NCBI GenBank assembly: GCA_963709185.1
Contig: CAVPVQ010000017.1
Coordinates: 1-64,000, forward strand
DNA length: 64,000 nt
From: Roseiarcus sp963709185
GTDB taxonomy: Bacteria > Pseudomonadota > Alphaproteobacteria > Rhizobiales > Beijerinckiaceae
Reading direction: 5' to 3'
In this document: in pieces, positions 18,768-27,813 of the stretch
Layout: each line of letters begins with the position of its first letter
Position numbering within the stretch: position 1 is the stretch's first letter
Translations under genes and position numbers: made by a program
The notes under the pieces: generated by a model
Databases searched by the model: none
Seen by the model: only the letters and a program-made list of their open reading frames with translations
Told to the model about the DNA's origin: nothing

Positions 18768-19731
18768 CGCCGTCGTCTGCACTTACCGGCGCTACGATCT
18801 GCTTGAAGCGGCCTTACAGAGCCTGAGGCGGCAATCGATTCCGGTCGACCGATATTCGATCATCGTCGTCGACAACTCGCCCGACGCCGCGCAGGCGCAA
18901 ACCTACCTCGACAGGTACGACAGGATCGACAATATCCGCTACATCCATACGCCGACTTCGGGCCTGTCGAACGCCCGCAACATCGCGGCGCGCGAATGCC
19001 GGACGGAATTTGTCGCCTATCTCGACGACGACGCGATCGCCTCGCCCGACTGGCTTGAAAAACTGCTCGACGCGTTCGACAGATTCGGCGAAAGGGCCGG
19101 CGTGGTCGGCGGCCCGATCCTGCCGATCTGGCAGGACGAGCGTCCGGCCTGGCTGGCCGACGAACTCGTCGGCGCCCTCTCCATCGTCGACTGGGGAGGA
19201 AGCCTTCGCATCGCCGGCGAGCACGAATGGATCGCCGGCGCCAACATAGCCTTCCGCACCGCGCCGCTGCTTGACGCCGGCGCGTTTTCCACGCTTCTCG
19301 GACGCAACGGCGCGGGCGGAGCGCTGCTTTCAAACGAGGAAAACGAGGTCATCGCCAAACTTCGCGCCGCCGGGTTTGACGCGATCTGGGCGGCCGGCGC
19401 GCGCGTGCGCCACCTCGTGCACCGCGACCGCCTGCGGCAAGGCTGGTTTCGCAGGCGCTGGGCCTGGCAGGCGGTGTCGGATTTCCTGTGCCGCGACAGC
19501 GCCGGCGGACTCGAGCCGGACGGCTATTGGCAGGGCCTCACCCGGTATTTCAGCAGCCTGTCGCCGCGCCTTCGCACGCCGCGCGGGCTGTTCGTCGAAG
19601 TCGCCGACCCCGACGATTTTGCGCGGCAGGTGAACGCGAACTACAACCTGACCATGCTGCTCCTGCTGGGGCATCACGTCGCCGAAGCGGATCTGCAATC
19701 CGGACCGGGCGCGGACGCCGGAAGGCCCTGA
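18745..19731 (+). CDS. Glycosyltransferase family 2 protein
   Basis: GT-A fold glycosyltransferase of 328 aa. The nucleotide-sugar-binding opening RISAVVCTYRRYDLLEAALQ, the NARNIAARECRTEFVAYLDD segment containing a DDD metal site, and the acceptor-side LLSNEENEVIAKLRAAGF are typical of GT2. A W/R-rich stretch (GWFRRRWAWQA) follows. It overlaps the 18048 gene at its start and is three bases from the next glycosyltransferase, so it belongs to a polysaccharide operon. Donor and acceptor sugars are unknown. Confidence 0.9.
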   Translation: MSSIPRISAVVCTYRRYDLLEAALQSLRRQSIPVDRYSIIVVDNSPDAAQAQTYLDRYDRIDNIRYIHTPTSGLSNARNIAARECRTEFVAYLDDDAIASPDWLEKLLDAFDRFGERAGVVGGPILPIWQDERPAWLADELVGALSIVDWGGSLRIAGEHEWIAGANIAFRTAPLLDAGAFSTLLGRNGAGGALLSNEENEVIAKLRAAGFDAIWAAGARVRHLVHRDRLRQGWFRRRWAWQAVSDFLCRDSAGGLEPDGYWQGLTRYFSSLSPRLRTPRGLFVEVADPDDFARQVNANYNLTMLLLLGHHVAEADLQSGPGADAGRP

Positions 19732-19734
19732 TCG

Positions 19735-21963
19735 ATGGACCGGCTCCTCGATATCGCGGTGTTGTCGCCGATGCCGAGCGATCCCCGCGACTTCGGCAAC
19801 CGCAAGCGCGTGCACGCCCTTTGCACGGCCTTGCGGGAGCGCGGCGCGCGCATCCATTTTCTGCTCTATCCGCTCGACGCGGACTGGCGGAATGCAATCC
19901 CCGAGCCGGCGCTCGCCGCCATGCGCGCGGCCTGGGACGAGTTCCACATCATACCGCCGAGCCTTCCCATTCACCCCCCGGCGATCGGTCTCGACCACGC
20001 GATTGACGAATGGTGGGACCCCACGCTTGACCATTTCCTGGAGTGGTACTGCGCGCGCCGGCCGCTCGACGCCCTGCTGGTGAACTATGTCTATCTGAGC
20101 CGGGCGTTCCTGCATGCCGGCCGCAACTGCCTGAAGGTGCTCGACACCCATGACCGCGTGTCCGGCCGTCGCGAAATGCTGGCGGGGATCGGCGTCAAGC
20201 CGGAGTTTTTTCACACCACCGCCGAACAGGAAGGGATCGGCGTCCGGCGCGCCGATCTCGCTCTGGCGATCAAACCGCAGGAACAGGCCTATTTCGAAAA
20301 CTTCGACAGCCCGCCGGTCCTGACGGTCCCCTATGTCGAGGAAAGCCGCCCTTCCGTCAGGCCGCTGGAACTCTCGGATGGCTATCTGCGCATCGGCGTG
20401 CTGGGCGCGCAAAACAATATCAACATCCAGAGCGTTTCGCGCTTTGTCGAATGCGCGACGCCGCGATTCCGCGAATTCATGGCGCCGATCAAGATCGTCC
20501 TTGCGGGGTCGATGTGCCTGGGGCTCGACGCCCTGCGGGACTGCGACAATGTCGAGGTCGTCGGCCCGCTGAAGGATGTGCGGTCTTTCTATGAGATGGT
20601 CGACGTGGTCGTCGGGCCCGTCGACCAATCGACCGGCCAGAAGATTCGCATCGGCGAGGCGCTGGCGCACGGGGTCCCGGTGATCGCGCACGCCCATACG
20701 TTCGAGGGCTATCCGGCGACCCATCCCTGGCACCAGCTTCGCGATCTCGGCGCGATCGCCGACGCCTGCGTCGCTCTGGCGTTCGACCGCTCGGAGCTGG
20801 CGGCGCTGCGCGAGGCCTCGCTCGCCAGCCATCGCCGTCAGCAGGCGGTCGCCTCGCTCGCGGTCGACGCGCTGGTCGAGCGGATCGCCCGGTCGAGGCC
20901 CGCCGATCTGTTCCTCGTCGACGTCGCCAGGCTGCGCGCCGATCCGCTGCTCGCCCGGCACATCGCCGCGATGGTCGGCGTCGCCGCGCGGCAATCGAGG
21001 CCGCTGGTGCTGCTCAACGAAGCGCCCGACAAGTCCTGCGTCCCGCTGGTTCGCCTGATCCGCCATTGCGCGCGCGTCTGGGCGAGGCAGGCGGCGCCGC
21101 CCGGTCTCGGACTGGAGGAAATCGCCGTCGCCGAGGCAGCGGCGCTGCTCGATCGCTTCCACGTCGGCAATGTCTGGCTCTACGGGACGGACGGCGTCGA
21201 GGCGCTGGCGGGGACGAATTACACGGCGATCGCCACTTCGGGTTCGATCGACGAAATGCCGACGGACGGGGGGCGCCAGGGATACGCCCGCCAGACCGCG
21301 GGAATGGCGCGCTTCGGGCGTGTCGTCGCGCGCGACGGCGCGATGGTTCTTCGCGTCGACAGCGGCCTTTCAATCCCCTATTTCTGGAACTTGCATCACG
21401 AACATCTGATCGGCGGCCCGGCGTTGGCCGGCCCCCGCGCCGTCGCCATCGCCGTATCGCCGGCCAGCGTCGAATTCGCGGCGACGATCGCCCGGACGAT
21501 CGCGCGGGGGAGCGGCAAGCACGGGCGGACCGCGGTCCTGCTGGTCGTCTCCGACGAGGCGACGGCGTCGCGCCTGCGGGAAGCGCTCGCCGGGCCGGCG
21601 AGCCTGCGCCGGGGCATCGAAATCATCGATTTGAATGGGCGCGGCCTTTATGAATTCGGGCTCGAACTCGTCGTCGATCTCGCCGGCGGCGTCGGGGCGT
21701 TCGCGCCGCTGGTGGAATATGCGGCGCACCGCGGCGTCGCGGTGCTGCGCGCCCCGGTCGGCGCCGAGTTGTTCGCCGGGGCGGGGCCGTGCGAACCAAG
21801 CGGCCTCGGCTTCTTGCTGCGGGCCGTCAGGACGGCGCGCGATCCCGAATATCGCGACGGGCTGCGCCAGGCCTGGCAGGATCATCGTGACGACGCGCTG
21901 GCGATCGACGCACTCTGCGCGAGACTCGACGAGAGCGCGAAATGGACGATGCGGGATTATTGA
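19735..21963 (+). CDS. Large GT4-like glycosyltransferase with long extra C-terminal domain
   Basis: A 742-aa protein. Residues 1 to about 400 look like a GT-B glycosyltransferase of the GT4/GT1 type: IAVLSPMPSDPRDFGNRKRV at the start, VLDTHDRVSGRREML, FYEMVDVVVGPVDQSTGQKI and the C-terminal donor-site stretch RIGEALAHGVPVIAHAHTFEG. Residues about 405-742 form a second part with Rossmann-like strands (RPADLFLVDVARL, NVWLYGTDGVEAL, GRTAVLLVVSDEAT) that I do not recognise; it may be a second, degenerate GT-B unit. It follows the GT2 gene by three bases. Roles in chain assembly are likely, but the linkage is unknown. Confidence 0.82.
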   Translation: MDRLLDIAVLSPMPSDPRDFGNRKRVHALCTALRERGARIHFLLYPLDADWRNAIPEPALAAMRAAWDEFHIIPPSLPIHPPAIGLDHAIDEWWDPTLDHFLEWYCARRPLDALLVNYVYLSRAFLHAGRNCLKVLDTHDRVSGRREMLAGIGVKPEFFHTTAEQEGIGVRRADLALAIKPQEQAYFENFDSPPVLTVPYVEESRPSVRPLELSDGYLRIGVLGAQNNINIQSVSRFVECATPRFREFMAPIKIVLAGSMCLGLDALRDCDNVEVVGPLKDVRSFYEMVDVVVGPVDQSTGQKIRIGEALAHGVPVIAHAHTFEGYPATHPWHQLRDLGAIADACVALAFDRSELAALREASLASHRRQQAVASLAVDALVERIARSRPADLFLVDVARLRADPLLARHIAAMVGVAARQSRPLVLLNEAPDKSCVPLVRLIRHCARVWARQAAPPGLGLEEIAVAEAAALLDRFHVGNVWLYGTDGVEALAGTNYTAIATSGSIDEMPTDGGRQGYARQTAGMARFGRVVARDGAMVLRVDSGLSIPYFWNLHHEHLIGGPALAGPRAVAIAVSPASVEFAATIARTIARGSGKHGRTAVLLVVSDEATASRLREALAGPASLRRGIEIIDLNGRGLYEFGLELVVDLAGGVGAFAPLVEYAAHRGVAVLRAPVGAELFAGAGPCEPSGLGFLLRAVRTARDPEYRDGLRQAWQDHRDDALAIDALCARLDESAKWTMRDY

Positions 21964-22027
21964 GCAGGCGCGCGGCGCGGCGCCGGCCCGCGCGATCGGC
22001 CGTGGGGCGGGACGCGAGGCCGGGCCG

Positions 22028-22771
22028 ATGACTCTCGCGTCGGAATTTGCGAGCGATCTCGCCGGCCTGCACCCGCATCTGCCGGTCTCGGCGGTGGTCT
22101 ACGGCGTCAACATCTCGCTTCGCCACAAATACATTTTCGTCGAGACGCCCAAATGCGCCTGCACGACGATAAAGCTGGCGTTGCAAAGGCTGGAGTTGGC
22201 CGATGCGCGTTTCACCCGATCGGATCCCGAAGACATCCACGTCAGGGAATTCTCACCCTTGTTGAACCCGCGACAGGTCCCGTCGTTCCGCAATCTGCTG
22301 GCGGACGAATCATTCTTCAAATTTTGCTTCGTGCGAAACCCGTTCACCCGGCTGCTGTCGTCCTACCTGGACAAATTCCAGAGGAATCGACCACAGAAAA
22401 TCGAAATACTGAGGCAACTCGGATTGCCCGACCACCGACTGGATACGCCCGTGTCGTTCGAGCAATTTGTCAAAGCGGTTGTCGAACAGCCGGTGGCGCT
22501 GATGGACGCTCATTGGCGCGTTCAGTACTATCAGACCATGCAGTCGGGGATCACATATGATTTCATCGGTCGATTCGAACGGTTCGCCGAAGATATGCGG
22601 GTCGCGGGAGGCAGGATCGCGCAAGACTTCGGCTCATACCTCGGCGCGGAGATTTACAATGGGACCGATGCGGCGTCGGCTGCCGAGCATTATTTGACGA
22701 AGGATATCAAGACGGAAATCCGTCGAAAGTATCAGATCGACTTCGAGCATTTTGGCTATGAAGCGGAATAG
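22028..22771 (+). CDS. Putative sulfotransferase (Sulfotransfer_2-like, PAPS-dependent)
   Basis: A 247-aa soluble protein. It has the carbohydrate-sulfotransferase 5'-phosphosulfate loop, IFVETPKCACTTIKLALQ (residues about 37-54), and the 3'-phosphate-binding segment FCFVRNPFTRLLSSYLDKF (about 100-118), both hallmarks of PAPS-dependent enzymes that sulfate polysaccharides. The rest, with WRVQYYQTM and YDFIGRFERF, also fits that family. ATG 22028 is 64 bp after the preceding glycosyltransferase on the same strand. Its presence suggests the polymer made by this locus carries sulfate. No PAPS-making genes are in the window. Confidence 0.85.
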   Translation: MTLASEFASDLAGLHPHLPVSAVVYGVNISLRHKYIFVETPKCACTTIKLALQRLELADARFTRSDPEDIHVREFSPLLNPRQVPSFRNLLADESFFKFCFVRNPFTRLLSSYLDKFQRNRPQKIEILRQLGLPDHRLDTPVSFEQFVKAVVEQPVALMDAHWRVQYYQTMQSGITYDFIGRFERFAEDMRVAGGRIAQDFGSYLGAEIYNGTDAASAAEHYLTKDIKTEIRRKYQIDFEHFGYEAE

Positions 22772-22831
22772 ATCAGCTTTTCGCTCAAGTCCCATGTTAG
22801 GCCTTCAACTCCCCAGCACGCCCCCCGCCGG

Positions 22832-24850
22832 CTACGCGCGCGCCGGCGCCAGCCAATCGCGAAACTTGCGCGGCGCCTGCATCAAGCCCCGGTCCGCGAG
22901 CGTCAGACTGTCCGCCAGTTCCTCGGATACGCCGGTCTTGAACAGATCGACGTCGCTCAACGCCGCCAGGCGCGACGCGTATCGCACATGGCGCCGTAGG
23001 GTTTCCGCATTGCGATCCCGCGCCACGAACGGGTTGCCGCGATCGCTTGAACGCGGCTCCTTGCTGCGTATCGCGAGATTGAGAAGTTTGTAATGGAGCA
23101 GCGCGCCCGTGATGTCCGCGAATCGGAGATGAGTGGTCTCATGGGCGTTGAGCGCGACGCCGCGACTGGACTTGATGAGCGGGACCTTGTGCAGATATTC
23201 CTGCGCCTCAAAAAGACGGACTCGAACGCCGCCCGAAGGGCGTAGATAGGGCGGTCTGACGAGGCCCATCCAGACGTAGTCGCGGTCGTAATACCGGTAC
23301 TCGGAATAGCGCGTCGGCTCGCCCGCCGCGTCGAACAGCCGTCGCGGAAATACGTCGAACATGAAGGCGGACACACCCTCCATGCCTTGGCGGTCGAGGT
23401 ATTCCGTAAGGCGGTTGAGCGGCGTCGTTTCCCAACCGGGATAGATGAACATCTCATCGACATCGACGTGGAGGCACCAGCCTCCCCCGCCGTGGCGTTC
23501 GATGAGCGCATTCTTCCACCGCATGCCGGCGCTCGTCAGTTGAAAGCTGCCGTCGCAGCGGTAGAGGACGACGTCGGGCTGGTTCAGGAGAAATACGTTG
23601 CTTTCGTCGGAAGACATATGATCGATGAAAATGAAGCGACGGATTCCAAGTTTTCGATGATGCCGCAGGAATTCCGGCAGGAGCGTCGCCTCGTTGCGAA
23701 ACAGGACAATGGCGGTTACGCCCTCTGGCTCGAGCGCTCCGTTTTCGGGCGTCAACAGCTCCATCGCGGCGTTGGCGCGGTGGACGCCAGCAAAGTACTT
23801 TCTTGAAAGTATCGTCCGCCACAACTGCTTTGCTCGATCGTCCTCGCCGCGTTGCGCGGCGGTCCAGGCCCGCAGTTGGAGGACCTCGTCTGTTGCGTAT
23901 TGCGAGGGGATGGTTTCCACCAATTCCAGCGCCGCTCGGTCCCGGCGCGACATGATCAGCGTTCGCGCCCGGGCGCAGACCACTTGGACTTGATTCGGAA
24001 ATCTTGCGGCGAGATCGTCATACAGGAAGAGCGCGAGCTCCGCCGCCCAAACGGACCACAGGCCCAGGAGGAATTGGCCCACGGCCAGGCCCGGCCAGAG
24101 CGGCCAAACGCGGCCCAGGACAACCCGCTGCACGGTCTGGCTGGCGAGTTCGGCGCCGCTCCGATCCAGGTCGAAGCGCCAACGGCTGACGATCGCATGG
24201 TGATCGTCAGCCTCGGCTTCGAGCGCCTCGATGACCTTTTCCGCGTCGGCGAGCCGTCCCAGCGCGAGCAGGTTGACGACGTGAGACGCCGAAAAACCGC
24301 GATCGCCTGGGAAGCGGCGAACCGCGTGTTCGATCAGCGTCGACTGCGCATCGACGCCGAACTCCACCTGAAACGAAAAGCGGAATTTTTCTCTGCAGGC
24401 CAGGGGCGAATCTGGAAACCGGCTCTCAAGCTCGGCCAGGACGAGATCGCCGGCGCGATCCATTCGCTGATCATGCAGACTTCTCGCCAGATTGGCGAAC
24501 CACTCCGGCCTCGATTTGTCGGGGAACCGCGCGATCATCGTGGAATAGCATTGTTGCGCGGGGGCGAAGTCTCCGAGCTCCAGAAGCGCCGCCCCCATTG
24601 CCGCATAGCCGGGCGCGAAATCGGCAAAGCGCTCGGTGAGATCGCGCCAGATTTCCAGCGCTTCCTCGATCCGCCACAAACGAAAGAGCGCGTTGGCGCG
24701 GCCATTCAACGAGTTTGGCGTCATCGCGGCCGCATGAAGCTCCAGACATTCCGTCCACAGATCGAGCGCGCGGCTCCATTCCTGGCGTTCGGCGGCCGCC
24801 TGCGCCTGCGTCGAAAGCGTGGCGGCCGCTTTGGGAGATCCGCGATCCAT
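22832..24850 (-). CDS. TPR-containing glycosyltransferase family 2 protein
   Basis: A 672-aa fusion. Residues about 5-330 are helical repeats of TPR type (ALDLWTECLELH, ALEIWRDLTERFADFAPGYA, GAALLELGDFAPAQQCYS). Residues about 355-600 form a GT-A domain of the Glyco_tranf_2_4 kind: TAIVLFRNEATLLPEFLRHH, IFIDHMSSDES, and the metal-binding CLHVDVDEMFIYP near residue 458-470. The TPR part probably docks on partner proteins of the assembly machinery. It is on the opposite strand to the genes before and after it, and a 60-bp gap separates its end from the convergent sulfotransferase gene. Confidence 0.87.
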   Translation of the reverse strand: MDRGSPKAAATLSTQAQAAAERQEWSRALDLWTECLELHAAAMTPNSLNGRANALFRLWRIEEALEIWRDLTERFADFAPGYAAMGAALLELGDFAPAQQCYSTMIARFPDKSRPEWFANLARSLHDQRMDRAGDLVLAELESRFPDSPLACREKFRFSFQVEFGVDAQSTLIEHAVRRFPGDRGFSASHVVNLLALGRLADAEKVIEALEAEADDHHAIVSRWRFDLDRSGAELASQTVQRVVLGRVWPLWPGLAVGQFLLGLWSVWAAELALFLYDDLAARFPNQVQVVCARARTLIMSRRDRAALELVETIPSQYATDEVLQLRAWTAAQRGEDDRAKQLWRTILSRKYFAGVHRANAAMELLTPENGALEPEGVTAIVLFRNEATLLPEFLRHHRKLGIRRFIFIDHMSSDESNVFLLNQPDVVLYRCDGSFQLTSAGMRWKNALIERHGGGGWCLHVDVDEMFIYPGWETTPLNRLTEYLDRQGMEGVSAFMFDVFPRRLFDAAGEPTRYSEYRYYDRDYVWMGLVRPPYLRPSGGVRVRLFEAQEYLHKVPLIKSSRGVALNAHETTHLRFADITGALLHYKLLNLAIRSKEPRSSDRGNPFVARDRNAETLRRHVRYASRLAALSDVDLFKTGVSEELADSLTLADRGLMQAPRKFRDWLAPARA

Positions 24851-25039
24851 TTCTCAAACGTCGACCGGCCTGGCGAAAACCTAGCGTCCGTCACCCAACT
24901 TCACAGCTTGAATGATCTTTGACAACTGGCGGTGGGCTCCAAGGCGGCGCCAGATACTCCCAGCACGCTCTCGACGACCGCCATCCAGCCAGCCCTTCAC
25001 ACGGACCGCCGATACAAGTAAAATGATCGACGGCGCTCG

Positions 25040-25894
25040 ATGCTTTCGAACTCCGATTCGCGTTTAAGCTGGAGAGCAATACCCGTGGCAGCCAACGCAA
25101 ATACCACGGAAGTGTGCTTTTTATTGGCGGCGGAGAGGTCTGGCACACATTTTCTGCGCTCATTGCTAGGAAAAGTTACAGGTGTTTTTGCGCCTGGTGA
25201 AATCAGCAACGCAACGTCTGATGACATTCGAACGTCTCCCACCTCTTTTCTAAAATTTAGAGCAAGTGTGTTCGCGGAGGAGCAGAGATTTTGTTATCCA
25301 ACGTTTCAGACTCAAACAGAATTGCTGGACAAATACCTAGAGACCGTCCGGTCTGCGCAACTAGCCAGCCATACTATTATTTTGGATGTCAAATATTCTC
25401 ATATCAACAATTTTAACGCATTTTGGTGGGACATGATTGCTCGCCCGTTATTAATACAGTATTCGGCGGATAGAGGTATAAAAATTATTCACCTGGTACG
25501 CGAGAAACCATATCGCACCGTGATCTCGCGCATGTACGCTCAAGAGTCGGGGGTTTGGCGAATTAAGAATCCTGCCCTCCGTCCATCGTTGAAAATTAGA
25601 ATTGATCGGTCAAAGCTGCACGCAAAGACAATGGAGCTAACCAAGACAATAAGTTCATTTAGCCAATGGCTCGTAGGCTCCCGAAGTACAAGAATTTCCT
25701 ACGAAACTTTGACGGATGAAAGCGGATCGTCTTTGGCGACGTTGCGCGAATTTCTGGGCTTTAAAGTTGATATTCCAACCGTTTCAGAATTTGTTAGAAC
25801 AACTCCTCAGTATGAGGAGGCAATAGAGAATTTTGCAGAAATTGCAGATTTAATAGACATCGATTTGACAGAACTAAGCATGTGCCAATTGTGA
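25040..25894 (+). CDS. Putative sulfotransferase in AT-rich insert
   Basis: A 284-aa protein. EVCFLLAAERSGTHFLRSLL (residues about 24-43) matches the P-loop-like PAPS-binding motif of sulfotransferases, and IKIIHLVREKPYRTVISRMY (about 149-168) matches the second, 3'-phosphate-binding motif. RISYETLTDE and LREFLGFKVD near the C-terminus are also typical of bacterial family members. The gene is clearly richer in A and T than its neighbours, with many AAT, ATT and TTA codons, which points to recent acquisition. No strong ribosome site precedes ATG 25040. The acceptor is unknown. Confidence 0.8.
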   Translation: MLSNSDSRLSWRAIPVAANANTTEVCFLLAAERSGTHFLRSLLGKVTGVFAPGEISNATSDDIRTSPTSFLKFRASVFAEEQRFCYPTFQTQTELLDKYLETVRSAQLASHTIILDVKYSHINNFNAFWWDMIARPLLIQYSADRGIKIIHLVREKPYRTVISRMYAQESGVWRIKNPALRPSLKIRIDRSKLHAKTMELTKTISSFSQWLVGSRSTRISYETLTDESGSSLATLREFLGFKVDIPTVSEFVRTTPQYEEAIENFAEIADLIDIDLTELSMCQL

Positions 25895-25993
25895 TATTGT
25901 GTTGTCTATGGTCGCGCGTAGAACCGATAGTGATTAATATTCGCGGATGGCAATTTACTAACTGAAGACCTCTTATGGGTTCTTGATTGCTAA

Positions 25994-27074
25994 TTACTCG
26001 AAATAACTGGAAATAATATTGCCAACTGCCCCGTTCTTGTCGGACCCGCATTGAAAATCGTCGAAATTAGTTAATGTACTTTTGAAATCTGTGACGAATA
26101 CTCCGTCAGGGAAATCAAAGGCCCACACCGTAAGCCCAATTTTCTTTCGTTTTAGATAAATCAGAATATCTGCTGCGAATTGTGGATATTCGCTATTGCA
26201 ATTTTTACGGCGGGATCTGGCGTTCCACTCTGTCACCAAGACAGCGTGACTCTTCGCGTAATCGCCGAACATATTATCCCAGCTGAGATTCGTTGCGAAG
26301 ACGAGGGGAGTAATAGGGATGAACCGCGTAAACGACCTGTGTCAGAGGATCGTTGAGTTGCGGCGCGCCCTCTATCATCTGCGCCCAATACAACCCATCC
26401 ACAAGGAGGACATTCTTGGCGCCAAGGCTACGGACCTCATCCACGAGCGGCTGCATACGCGATTTCCAGGAATTCCAATCGTGAGGTTGCACGGCGTCAG
26501 GCCCGTCCACTGAAGGCTCGTTGAACAACTCGAGCATGACGCCGCGGTCGGTTGCGAAAAGTGGAGCAAGGCTCTTCCATGCACGTACCGCCTTTTCGCT
26601 TGGCATCCCCATTTCGTCCAAGCCGCTGGGCTTCTCGGCGTCTAAGCAAACAATCACGCTGAACCCCCGGTCGCGCGCCATTTGCACCGCGGATTTCACC
26701 TCCTTTAGATAATCTTGGGAGTAAATGGTCGATTGCGGATCGCTGCCGCCCTGGCTGACCTGAAACCGAATGAGGTCGGCTCCAAATTGTTTGGCGCTCT
26801 CAAGCTCGTCCTCGCCGAAAATAGCGCGTGCATGCTTGTAGTCACCGCCATGTGTGACGGCGGCGGGCGCCGTTCGGCCAACGATGCCTACGCCTTTGGC
26901 GACCCACGGCTTGCCATCTCGCAAGATCGTGGTCCCTTCTACCGATACATCGCCGCTTGCGTACGCCCGATCGGACGTAGGGACGCAGGTAAGCAAGGCC
27001 GCCGTGAAGAGGGACAGTAAAACACCGCCCGTTCCGCCTATTCCAGATGCGTCGGGTCGCCGAATCGCGTTCAT
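25994..27074 (-). pseudogene. GH5-like secreted glycanase (cellulase family), frameshifted
   Basis: Two adjoining frames encode one glycoside hydrolase. The N-terminal part (27074 down to 26274) has a signal-like segment, an entry strand GTTILRDGKPWVAKGV, and the GH5 acid/base motif MLELFNEPSVDG near residue 165-176. It ends at TAA just after HPYYSPRLRNESQLG. Reading one base later continues as WDNMFGDYAKS, then VLVTEWNARS, which carries the GH5 nucleophile Glu, and ends at 25994. The total of 1081 bases is one more than a multiple of three, so a single inserted base near 26280-26284 explains the break. It may be a true pseudogene or a sequencing error. In a polysaccharide locus such an enzyme would trim or release polymer. 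Confidence 0.78.
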
Positions 27075-27813
27075 CGGACCGATCTCTCCGGCTCAGTCGC
27101 GGTGATGCATTACGCTTAACTTGTCGTTTTTATGATGCCTGCGAGCTGGTCTCCGCGCAGGCTTGCGCAACGGTCGACATGGCGCCGGAGCAATCCGGCG
27201 AGGCTTTGCGACAGATGGAAGGAATGAACAGACGGGCGATCAATTGACCGCGTCCGGGGGGGCGCGGCGTCCGCCGAGGATCGCCCACCTTGGGCGGCGA
27301 CGGGCGGAGTATGCATAACGACATTCAGATATGCGAATGCCTGTCCGTAAACGCCGCTCTTCATTGTCCCAACAACGATGCAATAAAAGACGCCAAATAC
27401 GCAAACAGTTTGGCGCCGCGCCGCCTGACCGCGCTTCGCGCGAGCGATTTTCGCGCGAAACTCGGCGCGCCTTATTCCGTTTTAGAGAAATTATTTTCTG
27501 GACATTTCGACTTATCCGCTATAGTGTCGTCGGGCGACGAGTGATCGCGCGGAGGAGCGATGAGGTTTTGCCGAAAGGCGGAACGGGGATGAAATCCCGG
27601 TCGGGGTGGGGTCGAGATTCCCAAAAACGCATTTCCAAAGTTTTCGGCCGGAAGCCCTGAAAGCCCGTAAGACGGTCGAATAAAAATCCGGGGCGGCTGG
27701 CCAGACGATCCTTTTTTTCTCTCAAGCCATTGATAATGCTGACTCGAAGAATAGATTGTCGGGCGATTGTCAGCAAAACGTCAAGCCGATATTTCGGCAA
27801 GTGAGCCCCCGTC
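27075..27813. other. 739-bp gap with a cluster of short hairpins, possible structured RNA
   Basis: No convincing protein gene is visible. A TATAGT sequence at 27520-27525, similar to a sigma-70 -10 box, is followed closely by three short hairpins on the plus strand: TCGTCG-GG-CGACGA (27527-27540), GCC-GAAA-GGC (27570-27579) and GGGAT-GAA-ATCCC (27586-27598). Seven T residues occur at 27712-27718 after a GC-rich stretch containing CTGGCCAG. This could be a small RNA of roughly 190 nt or a leader, but no known RNA family was recognised. The part from 27075 to about 27300 would also contain the promoter of the GH5-like gene. Confidence 0.3.

Noticed and set aside
27290..27660. Small plus-strand frames in the 739-bp gap
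   Set aside because: Basic, low-complexity translations without ribosome sites; the hairpin cluster explains the region better.
27697..27718. Intrinsic terminator at CTGGCCAG followed by seven T
   Set aside because: The palindrome has no loop and the T-run is eight bases later, so a stable terminator hairpin is not evident.
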